Assembly (NCBI GenBank): GCA_011634665.1
Contig: WAEK01000003.1
Span: 426,001 to 490,000, forward strand
Direction: 5' to 3'
Length of the DNA: 64,000 bases
Source: Mortierella sp. BCC40632
Lineage: Eukaryota > Mortierellomycota > Mortierellomycetes > Mortierellales > Mortierellaceae
Position 1 is the stretch's first letter, and every line of letters starts with the position of its first letter. The position numbers were made by a program, and so were the translations under genes. The notes under the pieces were generated by a model. The model had not been told where the DNA came from. It did not search any database and saw nothing but the letters and a program-made list of their open reading frames with translations. Positions 1-12,290 of the stretch are shown piece after piece.

Positions 1-801
1 GGAGGCAACCGAAGAGGAAGAGCCATGGTCGTCATCATCCATCATCAGATCGGGAACCTCTTCCCGTGAAGGTGAGGATGGTCCTGAGGACATGAGAGAC
101 CCAATTGAGTCGGACAGAGCATCGGCAAGGTCATCCTGATTGCTCTCTGTCAAGTACGACACCTGGACAGGCCTCTTCTCGGCTTCCTTTGAAGACACTT
201 GCGGAAGCTGACTGAAGCGGAAGGAAGAGATCGTATGGCGCTTAATCTTGCTGGACGCAGGCGAGAACATCTCTGGACTAATGGTCGAAGCCGCCGAGAG
301 GAAGGTCCGAACCCGCTCCGGCGGTGTGTCGATGATGGTATTGAAGTAATCTTCGTCGTTGTCGATAAAGTGATCTCGATAACCCTTCTCAAGTGGTGTA
401 GGCGGCACGAATGCACCTTGTTCGTTCACAGAGAAGAGCTGGATGGCCTGCTTCTCCTGCTCCTTCTTTTCCTTCTCAGCGGCCTTCTCAGCAGCCTTTT
501 CCAGCTGGCGCTGCTTGCGCTGGGGCGAAGCTGTGAAGATGGACGACATACGCTTCGTTTTAGTCGATGTCTCTTGCTCCTCTTCCTCCTCCTCTACAGA
601 AGAAGCTGAGGACGAGGGCGAAGCCGAACCGGCTGCGGGATCGTCAAGGGAAGAAGCAGAGGAACTGTTGGCGGGTATAGGGTGAGCGATGGTATGTCTC
701 TTAGATGAACTGTTCGAAAAGATGGTCTTGATGGACGAGAACCCACGGCGGGGCTTCACAGCAGCCGAGTCCATTGGGGAGATGACCTGTGCTGAGGACA
801 T
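1..801 (-). CDS. Ser-rich hypothetical protein, 3' end cut by window edge
   Basis: The frame is open from the ATG at 801 down to base 1, giving 267 codons with no stop, so the gene is truncated by the window edge. I do not recognise the family. The N-terminus (FSSIKTIF, residues 20-27) is followed by Ser-rich stretches, an acidic Glu run around residues 68-75, and a Lys/Glu-rich helical segment around residues 94-116 that could be a short coiled coil. Several SP and TP sites follow (PPTP near 132, TPPE near 152), then an Asp-rich patch near the cut end. No signal peptide or membrane segment is visible. The composition suits a phosphorylated cytosolic or nuclear regulator, which is inference. 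Codon use and GC content match the neighbouring genes, supporting real coding sequence. No intron was needed in the visible part. Confidence 0.7.
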   Translation of the reverse strand, partial: MSSAQVISPMDSAAVKPRRGFSSIKTIFSNSSSKRHTIAHPIPANSSSASSLDDPAAGSASPSSSASSVEEEEEEQETSTKTKRMSSIFTASPQRKQRQLEKAAEKAAEKEKKEQEKQAIQLFSVNEQGAFVPPTPLEKGYRDHFIDNDEDYFNTIIDTPPERVRTFLSAASTISPEMFSPASSKIKRHTISSFRFSQLPQVSSKEAEKRPVQVSYLTESNQDDLADALSDSIGSLMSSGPSSPSREEVPDLMMDDDDHGSSSSVAS

Positions 802-3008
802 ATTAGTCTGTTGATATGTGAGTGTTTGTGTGAGGATGGAGGGGGAGGGCGAAGGGTCGAAAGGCGGTGTGATTGAAAAACTGTAACAGTAGATGGGAAC
901 GTAGTGAGTGGTAGCAGTAGTGGGGTGTAAGTGTCTGTTGCTGCAAGTAACAACAACAAGGCAGAGAGAGAAGGAAGAAAAGAGCAGATGTGGGTGGCAA
1001 GTGAAGAGATAGAAGAGTAAGAGAGAAAATGATTCAAAAAGCAACAGCCTGCTTCTCCCCTTTTAAGCGACATTTGGGCAAGTGGGTGAACGTCTCTTGT
1101 CCGGACCCCGCTCGACTCGAAGGCTTCTTTCGGGGGTTGCCCTGTTGCCCGGATGACGCCTGTTTGGTGTTGAGCTGCAATAAGGTTCCATGTGCAGGGC
1201 AGGAATGAACGTAGCCCAGCAGCGGGTCAAAATGAATAGGCCCTTCAGTCAATCCATGACGACAACAATGACTCCGGTACAAACACAGGACTGAGAAGGG
1301 AGTGGCATATTCATCTTCGGGTCTTGTAAGGAAGACCTGGGGTACAAGAATTCCTGCCTTGTCTGACCTGCCTTGTCTGGCCGACCAGTTCTGCCTTTCT
1401 TTCTCTGCTCTGTCAGCTCGGCCTGCTCTGCCAAAATGTCCGTCGGTGTTGCATCACGGAGAAAGGGACAACGTGTATTCGATGACATGATACGACAACA
1501 GAGACATAAAGGCCCGCACAAAGAGGGGATTGAAATAGCTGTCGAGAGGAGAGCTGCGCCGAGAATGCCTTTTCTTTCATCTTACCCATCTTTAGACCAA
1601 GGCAGAGTCGAAGCGCTTTGAATACTTGAAGCCATCAATTAACAGACAAACTCCACCTGCTGTTCCTCTGACCACAGGCTGTTGGGCTGTCTGCACGGCC
1701 ACTGCGATGTTCTCGCTTACAGGACTTAATTGCAGTTATAGCTGAGGCTGTACCCGTGAGGATCGAGTCAGGTCAATGGGGCGGTCTTCGAGATCGGTTC
1801 GAAGCGGGCGGAAGAGTGTCGCATAATTTTTTTTCACTTTCCTCGCACCTCAGAGGACAGCGGTCGATCAACAGAAGACATCCCACTGCCCCTGCATGTG
1901 TGGTTGAGGACCGTTGGCGATTCGTTGCTGTTGTTGCTGCCTCGTTAGCCACTGTCCCGTCCAACTCGGCATGTCTTGCATTTGGATGTGGGTGCCAGTC
2001 CTGTCGGCCCTATGGAATGGCCGAGGCAGGACGGCATTGGACTGGCTGACACTATCGAGGTGGCTGGACTGGTCGAGCTGGACACTGTCTTTGAGCGTAT
2101 CTCTGACAAGGACAAACTTGTCCACTCGAAAAGTGTAAAACAAAAGAAATATTTCCCAGTGTGATTTCCTTCTGGAGGGATTAAAGGAAGGTCACCGGGT
2201 TGGATCAAGGAATGGCAATGGCACGTACAGTGTGTGACTGTGGTTGCCACCAATTTGAAACGAGCATCGACAACGAGAACTGAAGACATCAGGAGGAGTC
2301 TAGGACGAGTTGAGGCGTCAAAAGTGGGTAGACTCCATTTCTAGGCGGGATCAGTGTCAAGTAGCGTGTCGCTCTTTAGAAGGAAACGAACCATGGACAG
2401 AATGGGGTGGTTGTGGTGCGCAGGGCATGGCTGTGCGAAGCAGGCTGTAGGCCAGACTAGATTGCTTGCCCAGCTGTGGCTTTGCACCCCGAAAAGGGAA
2501 AAACGGTGAGCCAGCGTAGTAAGGTCTTTGCCCAAGGAAGCCAGGCACAGGGCGGATCACACCCGGATCGAGATCAAGCACCAGCGCCTGCGCATCAAAC
2601 CATCCCGAACTCTTGCCTTTTGACATTTGCATTCGACTCCACACTCATCTGTCCATTCATCTTTCCATTGACCGACTCTCTTGCTCTGTCCTTCTTCTTC
2701 TTCTTCTTCTTCTTCTTCTTTTTCTTCTTTTCATCATACCCTCCCCTGTCTTCACCATCCTTGCCATCTGAATCCCTTGGGTGTTCATTTGCATCTCTCA
2801 ATCATCTCGTCTCGGAATCACCTGAAACGACCTTCATCGAGTCAGCCCTTGTGACCAAGCCCACCGTTACCTGTCAGCCGCGTTTAGTCCAGGCGCATCT
2901 CCTACCTTTGTCTGCCTCTGCTCCCACGCTATCCTCCATTGTCCTCTCCTCAATCCTGGAGCCCCCTCTTCGTCTCCATTCCTCTCTTCTGCACGACCAG
3001 TGTTCACC
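802..3008. other. Divergent intergenic region
   Basis: This lies between the minus-strand gene ending upstream at 801 and the carrier gene starting at 3009. Bases 802-1030 are purine-rich and probably hold the 5' UTR and promoter of the minus gene. Bases 2640-3008 are pyrimidine-rich, with a CTT repeat, and are the likely 5' UTR of the carrier. Short overlapping frames between 1030 and 2640 have no recognisable protein features. Confidence 0.5.
2690..2730 (+). repeat. CTT trinucleotide microsatellite
   Basis: About 12 CTT units, ending in T-rich variants, sit roughly 280 bp upstream of the carrier start codon in its pyrimidine-rich leader or promoter. Confidence 0.85.
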
Positions 3009-5203
3009 ATGTCAGCCATGACCAATCCAGTGACCACAGCGCTGGTCGAAAACTCGGTCTCTCCTGAAACGGGACCCCAACGCAAGGTCACTCTCGGCCC
3101 TGGCAATGTGCTCGCTTTCATGGTCCAAGGCACGGGAGCTTTTATGTGTCTTGGTATGTCTCCCTACCAGTCTCGATCCCGACCACCTCCTGCATCCCTC
3201 CTCCACCCCTAGAAAATCACCGCATGGTTGCACGGACTTCTAGGGAAATGGTTCCCCAAATTTTTTATATTGCTTGCAATTTGACACCAGGCACTACACC
3301 CCGCCTAGCATTCCGGAGTTTATCTTACTGTTATTCAAAAGTACTGCTTGGTCGGTAGCTAACCTTCCCGCTCCCCTTATTCGGCTTCACTCCACTGAAA
3401 CCATCGTAATGGTCTGTAGACATTATCTCCTGGCCATTAGAAGTTGCCAGGACAAGAATGCAAGCTACCAAATCTGTATGTCCATATCGACCATCATATT
3501 GCTCCCGACTCTCTCTTACCAGTGACCCACCCTCGCCGCGATCTGTACCGACTATCTAGTTCTTTTCCAATTATGCGGTCTGCTGACTCCATAAGTGTAC
3601 TGACCCTTTCTCGTGACAACAACTCTCCCCTCCCCTCCCCCTTACCCATCCTCCTCTTTTAGAACACTCGCCAGTCAACCTTTCGACTATTGCGCGACAT
3701 TGCCAGGACTGAAGGTACTCAACAGGATTCAACATTCTGATACAAAAACGAAAGAAAAGTCTTCCTATCAAGCAAGACTGGAAACCGTCACCACAATTCC
3801 TAACTTAGCTCACAATCCTCCTCACTATTCTCTCGTTCTGGCGGATCAATCCGACTATGACAAGGGCCTAGTAAACTATTCCGAGGACTTGGACCTTTTT
3901 GTAAGTCTTGCTAGTAGCCATCATAGAACATGGTTGCCTCTTAGGAAGCCACTGTATGCGGAATGAGTTGCGGCCGAAATATTGACGGTTTTCATTTACT
4001 TTTATGTTTTCTTGGGATTGGTCCCTACTTTAGTGCTGACGTCTCTGCCATCACAGGCCGTATACCTAGGCGTTTATGAGCATGCCACCAGTGTCATTGA
4101 ACGTTCCTTTCCCGATCCCCATAATTCTAACAGCGCCGTAAGAGGTCTGTGCACGTATTCTTGGTGGCAAAAGTCATACCCCACACGACCAATGCACTTT
4201 TCTTGATTTATCCTAGAGCTAATCTTATCTGATCCCATGGTCGTACAATTTTTTTTCTCTAGAAATCGCCGTGGCAGGCTCAGCTGGATTCCTGGCTGAA
4301 GTGGCATCGGCAGGTCTCTATGTCCCGACAGAGATCATTTCGCAGCGTCTTCGTGTTCAATCTGAGCTGAAAGGCGGTATGCATTACAACAGTTTTGGTA
4401 AGAACAGGGCAAACACCCCTTCCCCAACAGACATTCATGAGGAATCATATGCAATGAAGTTTCGAATGGTTTGTGTCTAGTTCTGTCATTAATCACAATT
4501 TCATTTTTACATGGCTTCAAGATATTTGCAAGCTGATTTACAAGACGGACGGATTCAGAGGCTTTTATCGTGGATTCGTTGCAACCTTGCTGACCTATAC
4601 ACCATCGAGTGTGACCCACTGGGCAGGATACGAGTCGACGAAGAAGATGCTCTACAATTACTTTTCGGTCAAGGAAATGAATCAGATCCAGGAAGGAAAT
4701 CCAAATGGATTCTATGCTAGAAACCGTCTCTCTCAGAGCAGCATTTTTATTGTCGGGTAAGGGTCATGAGCTGTCTTTTGGCTTTCTCTTGCACGAATTG
4801 AGGATATGAACATGGACTGATGGCCTTTTCTCTCTTTCTCTCGGAAAATAGATCGTCGGCTTTGAATGCTTCGATTTTGTCATTGATTGCATCGTCCCCC
4901 TTTGACATGGTCCGTGTTCGGCTACAGCTTCTGGACAGTTCCAATCAACAGCAAGCCGAGCAATTAAAGAGGGGTTGGTGGTCGATGGCTAAATTGATTG
5001 CCAAGGAAGAAGGCGTCCGTGGGTTCTTCAAGGGAATGGGGCCCAAGCTCATTGGTTCCATCCCCCTCGGCGTCGGATACCTTTTTGCATATGAACACAT
5101 CAAAGTGAACCTTGTTAGCGACCCGGAGACGACATCTTCCTCATCGGCATCCTCTACCTCGACATCAATGGCTACTTCACCATCCACCTCGTTGAAGCTG
5201 TAG
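3009..5203 (+). CDS. Mitochondrial carrier (SLC25 family, SLC25A44-like)
   Basis: Eight exons keep one reading frame: 3009-3153, 3420-3475, 3663-3714, 3865-3900, 4034-4144, 4263-4397, 4522-4756, 4852-5203 (373 aa). All introns are GT-AG. The product is a three-repeat inner-membrane solute carrier. Repeat 1 has PLEVARTRMQ at residues 54-63, repeat 2 has VPTEIISQRLRVQ at 154-166, and repeat 3 has PFDMVRVRLQ at 273-282. These are variants of the P-x-[DE]-x-x-[RK] carrier signature. GFYRG and LFRGLGP motifs follow each odd helix. The second-repeat segments DGFRGFYRGFVATLLTY and VPTEIISQ resemble SLC25A44, a branched-chain amino-acid carrier, but the substrate is inference. The C-terminus is a Ser/Thr-rich tail. 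The donor at 4145 (GTCTGT) is weak but is the only one keeping the phase. The gene converges on tropomyosin. Confidence 0.9.
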
Positions 5204-6342
5204 GCTCATACCAACACCATCAACATCATTCTCACCGCTACATTTGTGAATCAAGGACAGTGACCCCTTTCAGCCATCGCTCCCCCAAATGGGATTTGTC
5301 CGCCCTATGCAGCAAAATCCGACACTACCTGCTATCATTTGAGTGTATTAATCACTCCTTGTTGTTTTTCTCCATTTTTTTTTCCCCAATACTACCTACT
5401 TGAGCCGTTTAAGGACAAGAGACAAAGAAAAGAAGAAGATGCAATCAGACTTGTACTATATCGAGACTTTCTATTAGAATCCTTTCTGCACCAAGATAAA
5501 GAGACAGGCACATACAAACATTAGAATCTACAGTAAATTCAAACGTGATCAAGGAATACTCTCTCTTTCTTTCTTTCTTTCTTTCTCTTTCTCTTTCACT
5601 CTCTCTCCCTAATCTGGTCTAGAAATGTCCTGCAGCGTGATGCGATGCTATGCAGCAGTATTAGTAATAACTTGACCTAGCGGACGGACCTTCTCACATT
5701 GCTTCTCCTACCTCTCCCCTCCCCCTTTTCTCTCTCTCTCTCCCTCTCTCTCTCTCTCTCTCGCCTCACAACACCTTTTTTTTTTTTTTTTTTCCAGTTA
5801 TCCCAGGAATGATGGTAGTTTCTCACGGTTGCGCAAAAAAAGAGGTCCAAGCAAGTGTTTGCACCCCTTGATAGCGGATACCTAAAAAGTGCCGAAAGGG
5901 CCAGATAAACTGCCGACAGATGAAGCGATAGGTAATTTCATCAGTCTCTGGTTCCAGGTTCCTCTTAAAATGGGGCGAAAGGCGGGTAAATGAGGGAGGA
6001 TGAAGGTCTATGGTGTAGCAACCGGTTCGGCTCTGATTCGACAAAAAAAAAAAAAAATAGACCCAGCCAGGTTGATCCAGAAGGTATCTCGCGTTTTTTG
6101 TTTTTGTTTTTCTTCTTCATTGCTATCCCTTTTATTCTGTGAGACATCCTGTTAGTGATGTGCGCCGGCGAAGGAGCAGACAGGCAGCCCGAATGAGAAC
6201 CAAGTTGCAGATTGGTGACTTGCTGTTGCTGTTGTTTTGGTCTTTGTTTCTACGAGAACTGAGTCCTATCCCCGACCTTTTTTTTTTTTTTTTTACTCGC
6301 TTTTTTTTTTTCTTGTGGGATTGTATTATTATTAATATTATA
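5204..6342. other. Convergent intergenic region, low complexity
   Basis: This holds the 3' flanks of the carrier (plus) and tropomyosin (minus). It contains CT-rich runs (5565-5620, 5730-5763), poly-T tracts near 5776-5793 and 6280-6312, and an A tract near 6042-6057. No gene was recognised. Confidence 0.5.
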
Positions 6343-7240
6343 TTACATCTCCTCGAGTGACTTGATGGTATCTTCGAGCTCCTGCTTGATGCCATTATAC
6401 TTTCCAGTCATATCTTCAAGCTTGCGCTCATAGACGTCCTTCTCAGTCTCAAGCTGCTGGACCTTGCGCTCAAAATGCTCTGCCTTGATATCCATCTGAC
6501 GAAGCCTTTGAGTAAAAAAAAAAAAAAAAGGGAGAGCGAGGTGAGTGTGTGGCGTGAGCATGCGTAATAGTGGACATGAGAACAGGAAGAGAAACAAAGA
6601 GAACGCGTCATTCGACATCGGGCAATGATTTTTTTTTCCTTTGGTCGTCATAGTCGCAAGGTGTAGAAACGACCACATGAGCAAGTCCCATCCTTTTCTT
6701 CTCTCTCCTCCCTCTTCTATCTCTCTCTCCCTTACCCCTCTCTATCTCTCCTGCTACTTACTTTTCAGCGGTCTCCCTGAGGTTCTTCTCAGATGAATCC
6801 AGCTCAGACTCCAGCAAGGAAATCTTCCGAGAGAGGCCTTCGCCAAGAGTCTTTGTCGACTCACCCTCGTCCAAGTTTACCTTGGCCTCAGCGATCCTAT
6901 CCTCAGCCGCTTTGACTTCATCCTCGAGACGAGCGATCTTGTTCTTGAGCGAATTGATCTCATGTTCCTTAAGAGTCTCTTCTTCTTTCAACTTCTTGCT
7001 TTCAGCCTCGGCAGCCTCGGCTCTTTCGATTGCCTTGTCAGCCTCTGCTCTGAGAGAAGCGAGTTTCTGGAAGAGAGGAGGTAGTTTGGAAACAACAGTG
7101 TAGAGTGAGTGGTTAAACAAGAGTAATAAAAAAAAAAAAATGACCAGCGTGCAAAACAGAGAAGGATGCAGTGATGGGTGATGAGAGAGTTAGACAAGGA
7201 CAAAGAGTTGGCTTGTGATTACCTCCTTGAACTTGTCCAT
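6343..7240 (-). CDS. Tropomyosin (fungal, 161 aa)
   Basis: Three exons on the minus strand: 7223-7240 (only MDKFKE), 6762-7066 and 6343-6505, giving exactly 161 aa, the length of fission yeast Cdc8. The whole protein is a charged heptad-repeat coiled coil without proline. Family landmarks are the MDK start, RAEADKAIERAEAAEA near residues 11-26, LSRKISLLESELD, NLRETAEKLRQMDIKAEHFERKV in the middle, and a C-terminal coil ending SLEEM. Fungal tropomyosins bind formin-nucleated actin cables and are needed for polarised growth and the cytokinetic ring. Both introns hold A/T homopolymers (poly-T on the coding strand) just upstream of the acceptor or near the donor. The 18-nt first exon is easily missed by gene finders, but its donor and phase fit. 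The gene is transcribed toward the convergent carrier gene. Confidence 0.95.
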
Positions 7241-8100
<860 letters not shown>

Positions 8101-11100
8101 CTATTGCTGAGGTTGGTGGTGGTGGTGGTGGTGGTGGTGTTGCTGTTGTTGCTGCTGCTGATGGTGCTGCTGTTGTTTCTTGACGCTCTGCTGTCGCGAG
8201 AGCGTCACCGCCAGAGGCTCGTCCTCATCTGTGTCCGCAGACACAGGCTCTGGTTCCGCCAGCGACGATTGAACAGCCGCATTCAAAGCCAAGGCAGCCA
8301 GGGTTGTTGACGAAGGTGGCGACGGTGAGGACATGGACGGTGATGAGGACGAGGACATGTTCGTGTTAACCATCAGCGGCGGAAGGCACAGCATTGGGGT
8401 CGGAGCTGAAATTCCCAATGCGTGGACTTGGAATTGTGTCTGAGATTGGGACGCCACCATCGGTGGAGGTGTACTCGCGTACATTGACATGGGTCGCATC
8501 ATCTTCATCGGTGCACCAAGGTTATTGTTGACACCATAAGTGTTAGGCTGCTGGTGGAGCATTGTCTGACTCGACGTGGACAAACCCGAGAGTGACCCTA
8601 CAGAGAGATTGTGGTGGTGTTGTGGGTGGAACATGTGGGGTGGAGGCTGAAGAGGATGCTGTGGATATGGCGACTGAAGCTTGAACGTCGGCATAGACGA
8701 CATGGAGGATAACCCCAATCCTGAAAAGTCAGTATACTCGTCCACCTGACATAAGGACATGGGTCGCATCGGTCTCGCTCCTGACGTCGTTGGTACAGTC
8801 AGGACCGCCCCTGCAGGCGTCATTGGTGTCCCATAGACACTGCTACGATGAGTGAGATGGTTGTTGGCGCCAAAACCCCTGCTGCTATTGCTGTTACTCC
8901 GATGCAGTCTGTTCTGAACACTCCCACCGATGCTACTTGTTGGTGTATGAGTGTACATGCCAGGGATATGTCCCACGGACGCGCTAATGCTGGGACACCG
9001 ACGTAATGGACGCATTGGTGTGGTGCTCATGCTCATTCCCAATTCTTGCGTCATCTCGACCGCAGGGGCCAGAGTCGAGGGGCCCACTGCTGGAGCCATG
9101 CTTACCATAATCGGCTCGAGTCGGTGTCCTACATCTGTTGTCGTGTCTACATCTAGAGGATGGATAGGCTTTTGTTGTAACTGATGGAGGAGAAGCTGTT
9201 GAGTGGAGGGTTGCTGTTGTTGCTGTTGCTGTTGGATCTTGCCACCTCTAAAGACAAAATCCGGATCGCTAATGGGTAGATATGTGTAGCTAGAACCATG
9301 AAGACTCAAGGATGGATTCGAAAGAGAAGGTGTCGTCTGGTGACCTTCAAGCAACTGAATGTCCATTGAAGATGTCAGCAGAGTAGGCTGTGGTGCATGT
9401 TGTTGCTGCTGTTGCTGATGCTGATGATGCTGTTGCTGTTGTTGTCGGTCAAACCTCTCAGCCGAGGCAAGCTCGGGTGTGACAGGCTCTGAAGATGGCG
9501 CTGATGAAGCCTGGGCTTGGGATCCTTCAGGTACGTTGGTCACAGAGCCGCCATCATCCGATGAAAGCTGCGTGTTTAGCCAGCGTGAATGACGACGGTT
9601 GGAATGTGACAGGGCAGTTTCTGATTTATCCTCATGCCTCTGTACCTCTGGCCCCTGGTTTTGTAGCAAGTGCTGAGTAGCATCCTCCTGAAGAGATAGT
9701 ATACGTCCAACTTGATGGTGTTCTGGAAGAGCTTCAGGAGAGCTCACCTCGGAAACTAGTCCTGGAAGATGACTTGATCGTCGTTGACCTTGGAAAGCAC
9801 GGCCAAGACCATGGCCTCGAAGGTATGGATTTTGTCCAACTTCATCGGGAGCCACCGTTTCCGTGCCCGCTTCACCCTGAGTATCTTTTGTACTACTTGA
9901 TCCTTCATCCTTGGGTATTAGCCATGGAAAACGACGGAATGAGGAAGATCCAGCTGGGTGTTCCGCGACAGGAGCATTTTCGAGGCTCATCAGTCCTTTA
10001 GCCGCTATTTCCGCTTCAGGTCCAGAAGAATTCTGCTTCGGGCCAAGGGACTCTGCGGTTCTTGAGCTGTGAAGACCCCAAGTTTGACCTTCAGCGACTG
10101 GATTCTTCTTGAAGCGTTCTGGCGACTCGGAGTTAGTTGCAGCAGGTTCCGTGGGGCTATGTGGATTAGAGTCTTCAGTCTTTGGCGAGAATGCTCCTGC
10201 CTCCATCATTGCAGGCGACAAGAGACTTCGTCGCCAGTGATCGATGATGGCGGCTTTGCCCGGTTCTAGAGAGCCTGCAGCCTGGCAACCGAACCGCTGG
10301 GCAACCATCCCCACAGAGGGCGAACGGAAAAGGTCTCCTCGCTCATGCAGGCCAGCCAACATCGGGTTGGACGCGGACTGGTTCCACGAGCATTGAATCT
10401 CCAGAGGCCGATGCTCGATCTCTGCCGGCATCGATGCGGACTCCTTGAGAGGCCCATAGGATGGCTGCACTTCGTCTCCTGGCCCTTGCTCCTGCAGCGA
10501 CCAATCCAGATCGGGTGATAGGAATGCAGAAACCCTTGGGGCTGGAGGGAGCTGGTATCTCAGGAGGCTCTCTCGCGCCTTCTTCTGAGCCGGCCGGAAC
10601 GGCTGTTGGGGTGTCAGATGCTGCGACTGCTGCGACTGCGGCGGCTGTGGTTGTGGGGTTTGTGGAGGAGAGATCATCGAGACTGTGGGACTGTCATGCT
10701 GATTGTAGTTTTCTTGGAGGTACTTTTGAAAGAGCTGTGCCGACTGCTGGTGTGCGGAGAGATGTCTAGCCGAGAGCTGCTTTGAGTCTGTACCGACCGT
10801 GAGCGAGGGGGCTGTTGTCGCGGTCTCTGTCTTTGTAAGAGTGAGGAGCTGCTGCTGACAACACCAGAGCTTGGAGAGGACGAAATGCCACCGGTCCAAC
10901 TCCACATCCTTCTTTGTCCGAAGAACTAGCCGCCCGCCATCCGAAGTCTTGATGACCAGTGCACGTGCGGGCGAGGAAAAGGAGTATGGGAAGCAGCGAG
11001 AGGGTTTTGGTAGTCGGGGTGGTGAGAGCGAGTCTGGTGAGAGTGGTGAGACAAAGGAGGAGGAGGAGGAGGATGTAGCAGCAGCAGAGGCCGAACTAAG

Positions 11101-11797
11101 AGTCGTGACTCGGATATCAACGACGGAGGCAAGGGTGATGGACCACTTTGTGTTGGGATGCAGGGCAACGGTAGGCGAGCCAGCGACATTGGCGGGACTG
11201 AAAGGAGATGACACATGCGGGTCGTATGTTGCAATGGAAGGTGGCCTTGGGCTCTTTGTCTTTGGTCGAGCCTTGCGCTTCGCCACACAGCTGAGCACTG
11301 GTTTAAGAGGGTGGTCGGTGATTGGCCGGAGGGGAGGAGGGACACAGCAACAACAGGGATAGAGAGAGGCATGTCAGGTCTAAACATTCCAGAACATGAA
11401 GCATCGTGCGGCCCATAGGCCCCACTCGAGGTCATTCCACAACACGCGCATACCCATTCCTCTTGGCCCCGTCTCGCGCCATGGGGCCAGACGGGACTTA
11501 GGAGGTGGCCACGCACGGACATGAGCATGCTGGGGGAACGTGTGGGGGAAGAAGGGGGTTATGGAGTGAGAGGGGCCGGGTGAAATGAGAGCGGGAGAGT
11601 GTGTGTGAATGTCTGTGCGGAGGATGTTGGTGGTCCCTATTACCTGAGCCGTCAAAGAGAAAGAGTCGCGACTGCCAGCGGCCATTCGAACCAAGCTTCA
11701 GGAGATGGCCACTGTACTGCAGACACGGAGGCGCCCCGCTCTCGGCGGTCTTTCGAGGGTCGGCGGTGCGGTTGCCCTTGGTGATGTCGCCAGACAT
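8101..11797 (-). CDS. PH-domain protein with Gln/His-rich C-terminal region
   Basis: Two exons, 11644-11797 and 8101-11297, give 1116 aa. The N-terminal third contains a pleckstrin-homology domain. It starts at YSGHLLKLGSNGRWQSRLFLF (about residues 29-49) and continues across the intron with SVLSCVAKRK. The later strands (KWSITLASVVDI; ALVIKTSDGGRLVLRTKK) and the closing helix with the invariant Trp (ELDRWHFVLSKLW) follow. The domain is stretched by two Ser/Pro-rich loop insertions. PH domains bind phosphoinositides or proteins, so a cortical or membrane-recruited scaffold is likely (inference). The rest is low-complexity and rich in Ser, Pro and Gln, with several poly-Q runs and a final Gln-His tract of about 30 residues. 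No catalytic domain was recognised. The intron (346 bp) lies inside the PH domain and the splice restores a typical beta strand, which supports the model. Confidence 0.85.
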
Positions 11798-12059
11798 GCT
11801 GTTATAGTCGGATGGAGAGGGAGAGCGAGAGAGAGCGAGTGAGAGAGAGAGCTGGGGTGGAGAATGGATAAAGAGGGTAAAAAGTTTGGGTGAACTGTAC
11901 AAAATGATGGAGCCTGCCTTTGCGGCGGCGGGGTAATGAGCGAGGTGGAAAGAGGGGAGCGAAGTGGCTTTCGGTGTGTAATTGAAAATGTCGGTGGGGC
12001 GGGGCGACAGGCAGACGCCGAGGGTGCGTGAGCGGAGAGAGAGGGATAAAGGAAGAGGG

Positions 12060-12290
12060 TGGAAAAGTGAAAGATAGAGAGATAGAGAGATAGAGAAGAA
12101 GAAAAAGTGAGATAGAGAGAGAAAGAGAGAAGAAACAACAGAGAGAGAAAGAGAGAAGAAACAAAAGAGAGAGAAAGAGAAGAGAAAGAGAAAAAAGAGA
12201 GAGAGAGAGAGAGAGAGAGAAGAGAAAGAGAAGAGAAAGGGAAGAGAAAGAGAAAGAGAGAGAAAGAGAGAGAAAGAGAAAAGAGGGGAG
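12060..12290. repeat. Imperfect GA-rich purine tract
   Basis: About 230 bp of nearly pure purine on the plus strand (GAGAAA and GAGAGA mixtures), upstream of the minus-strand PH gene. Confidence 0.85.
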
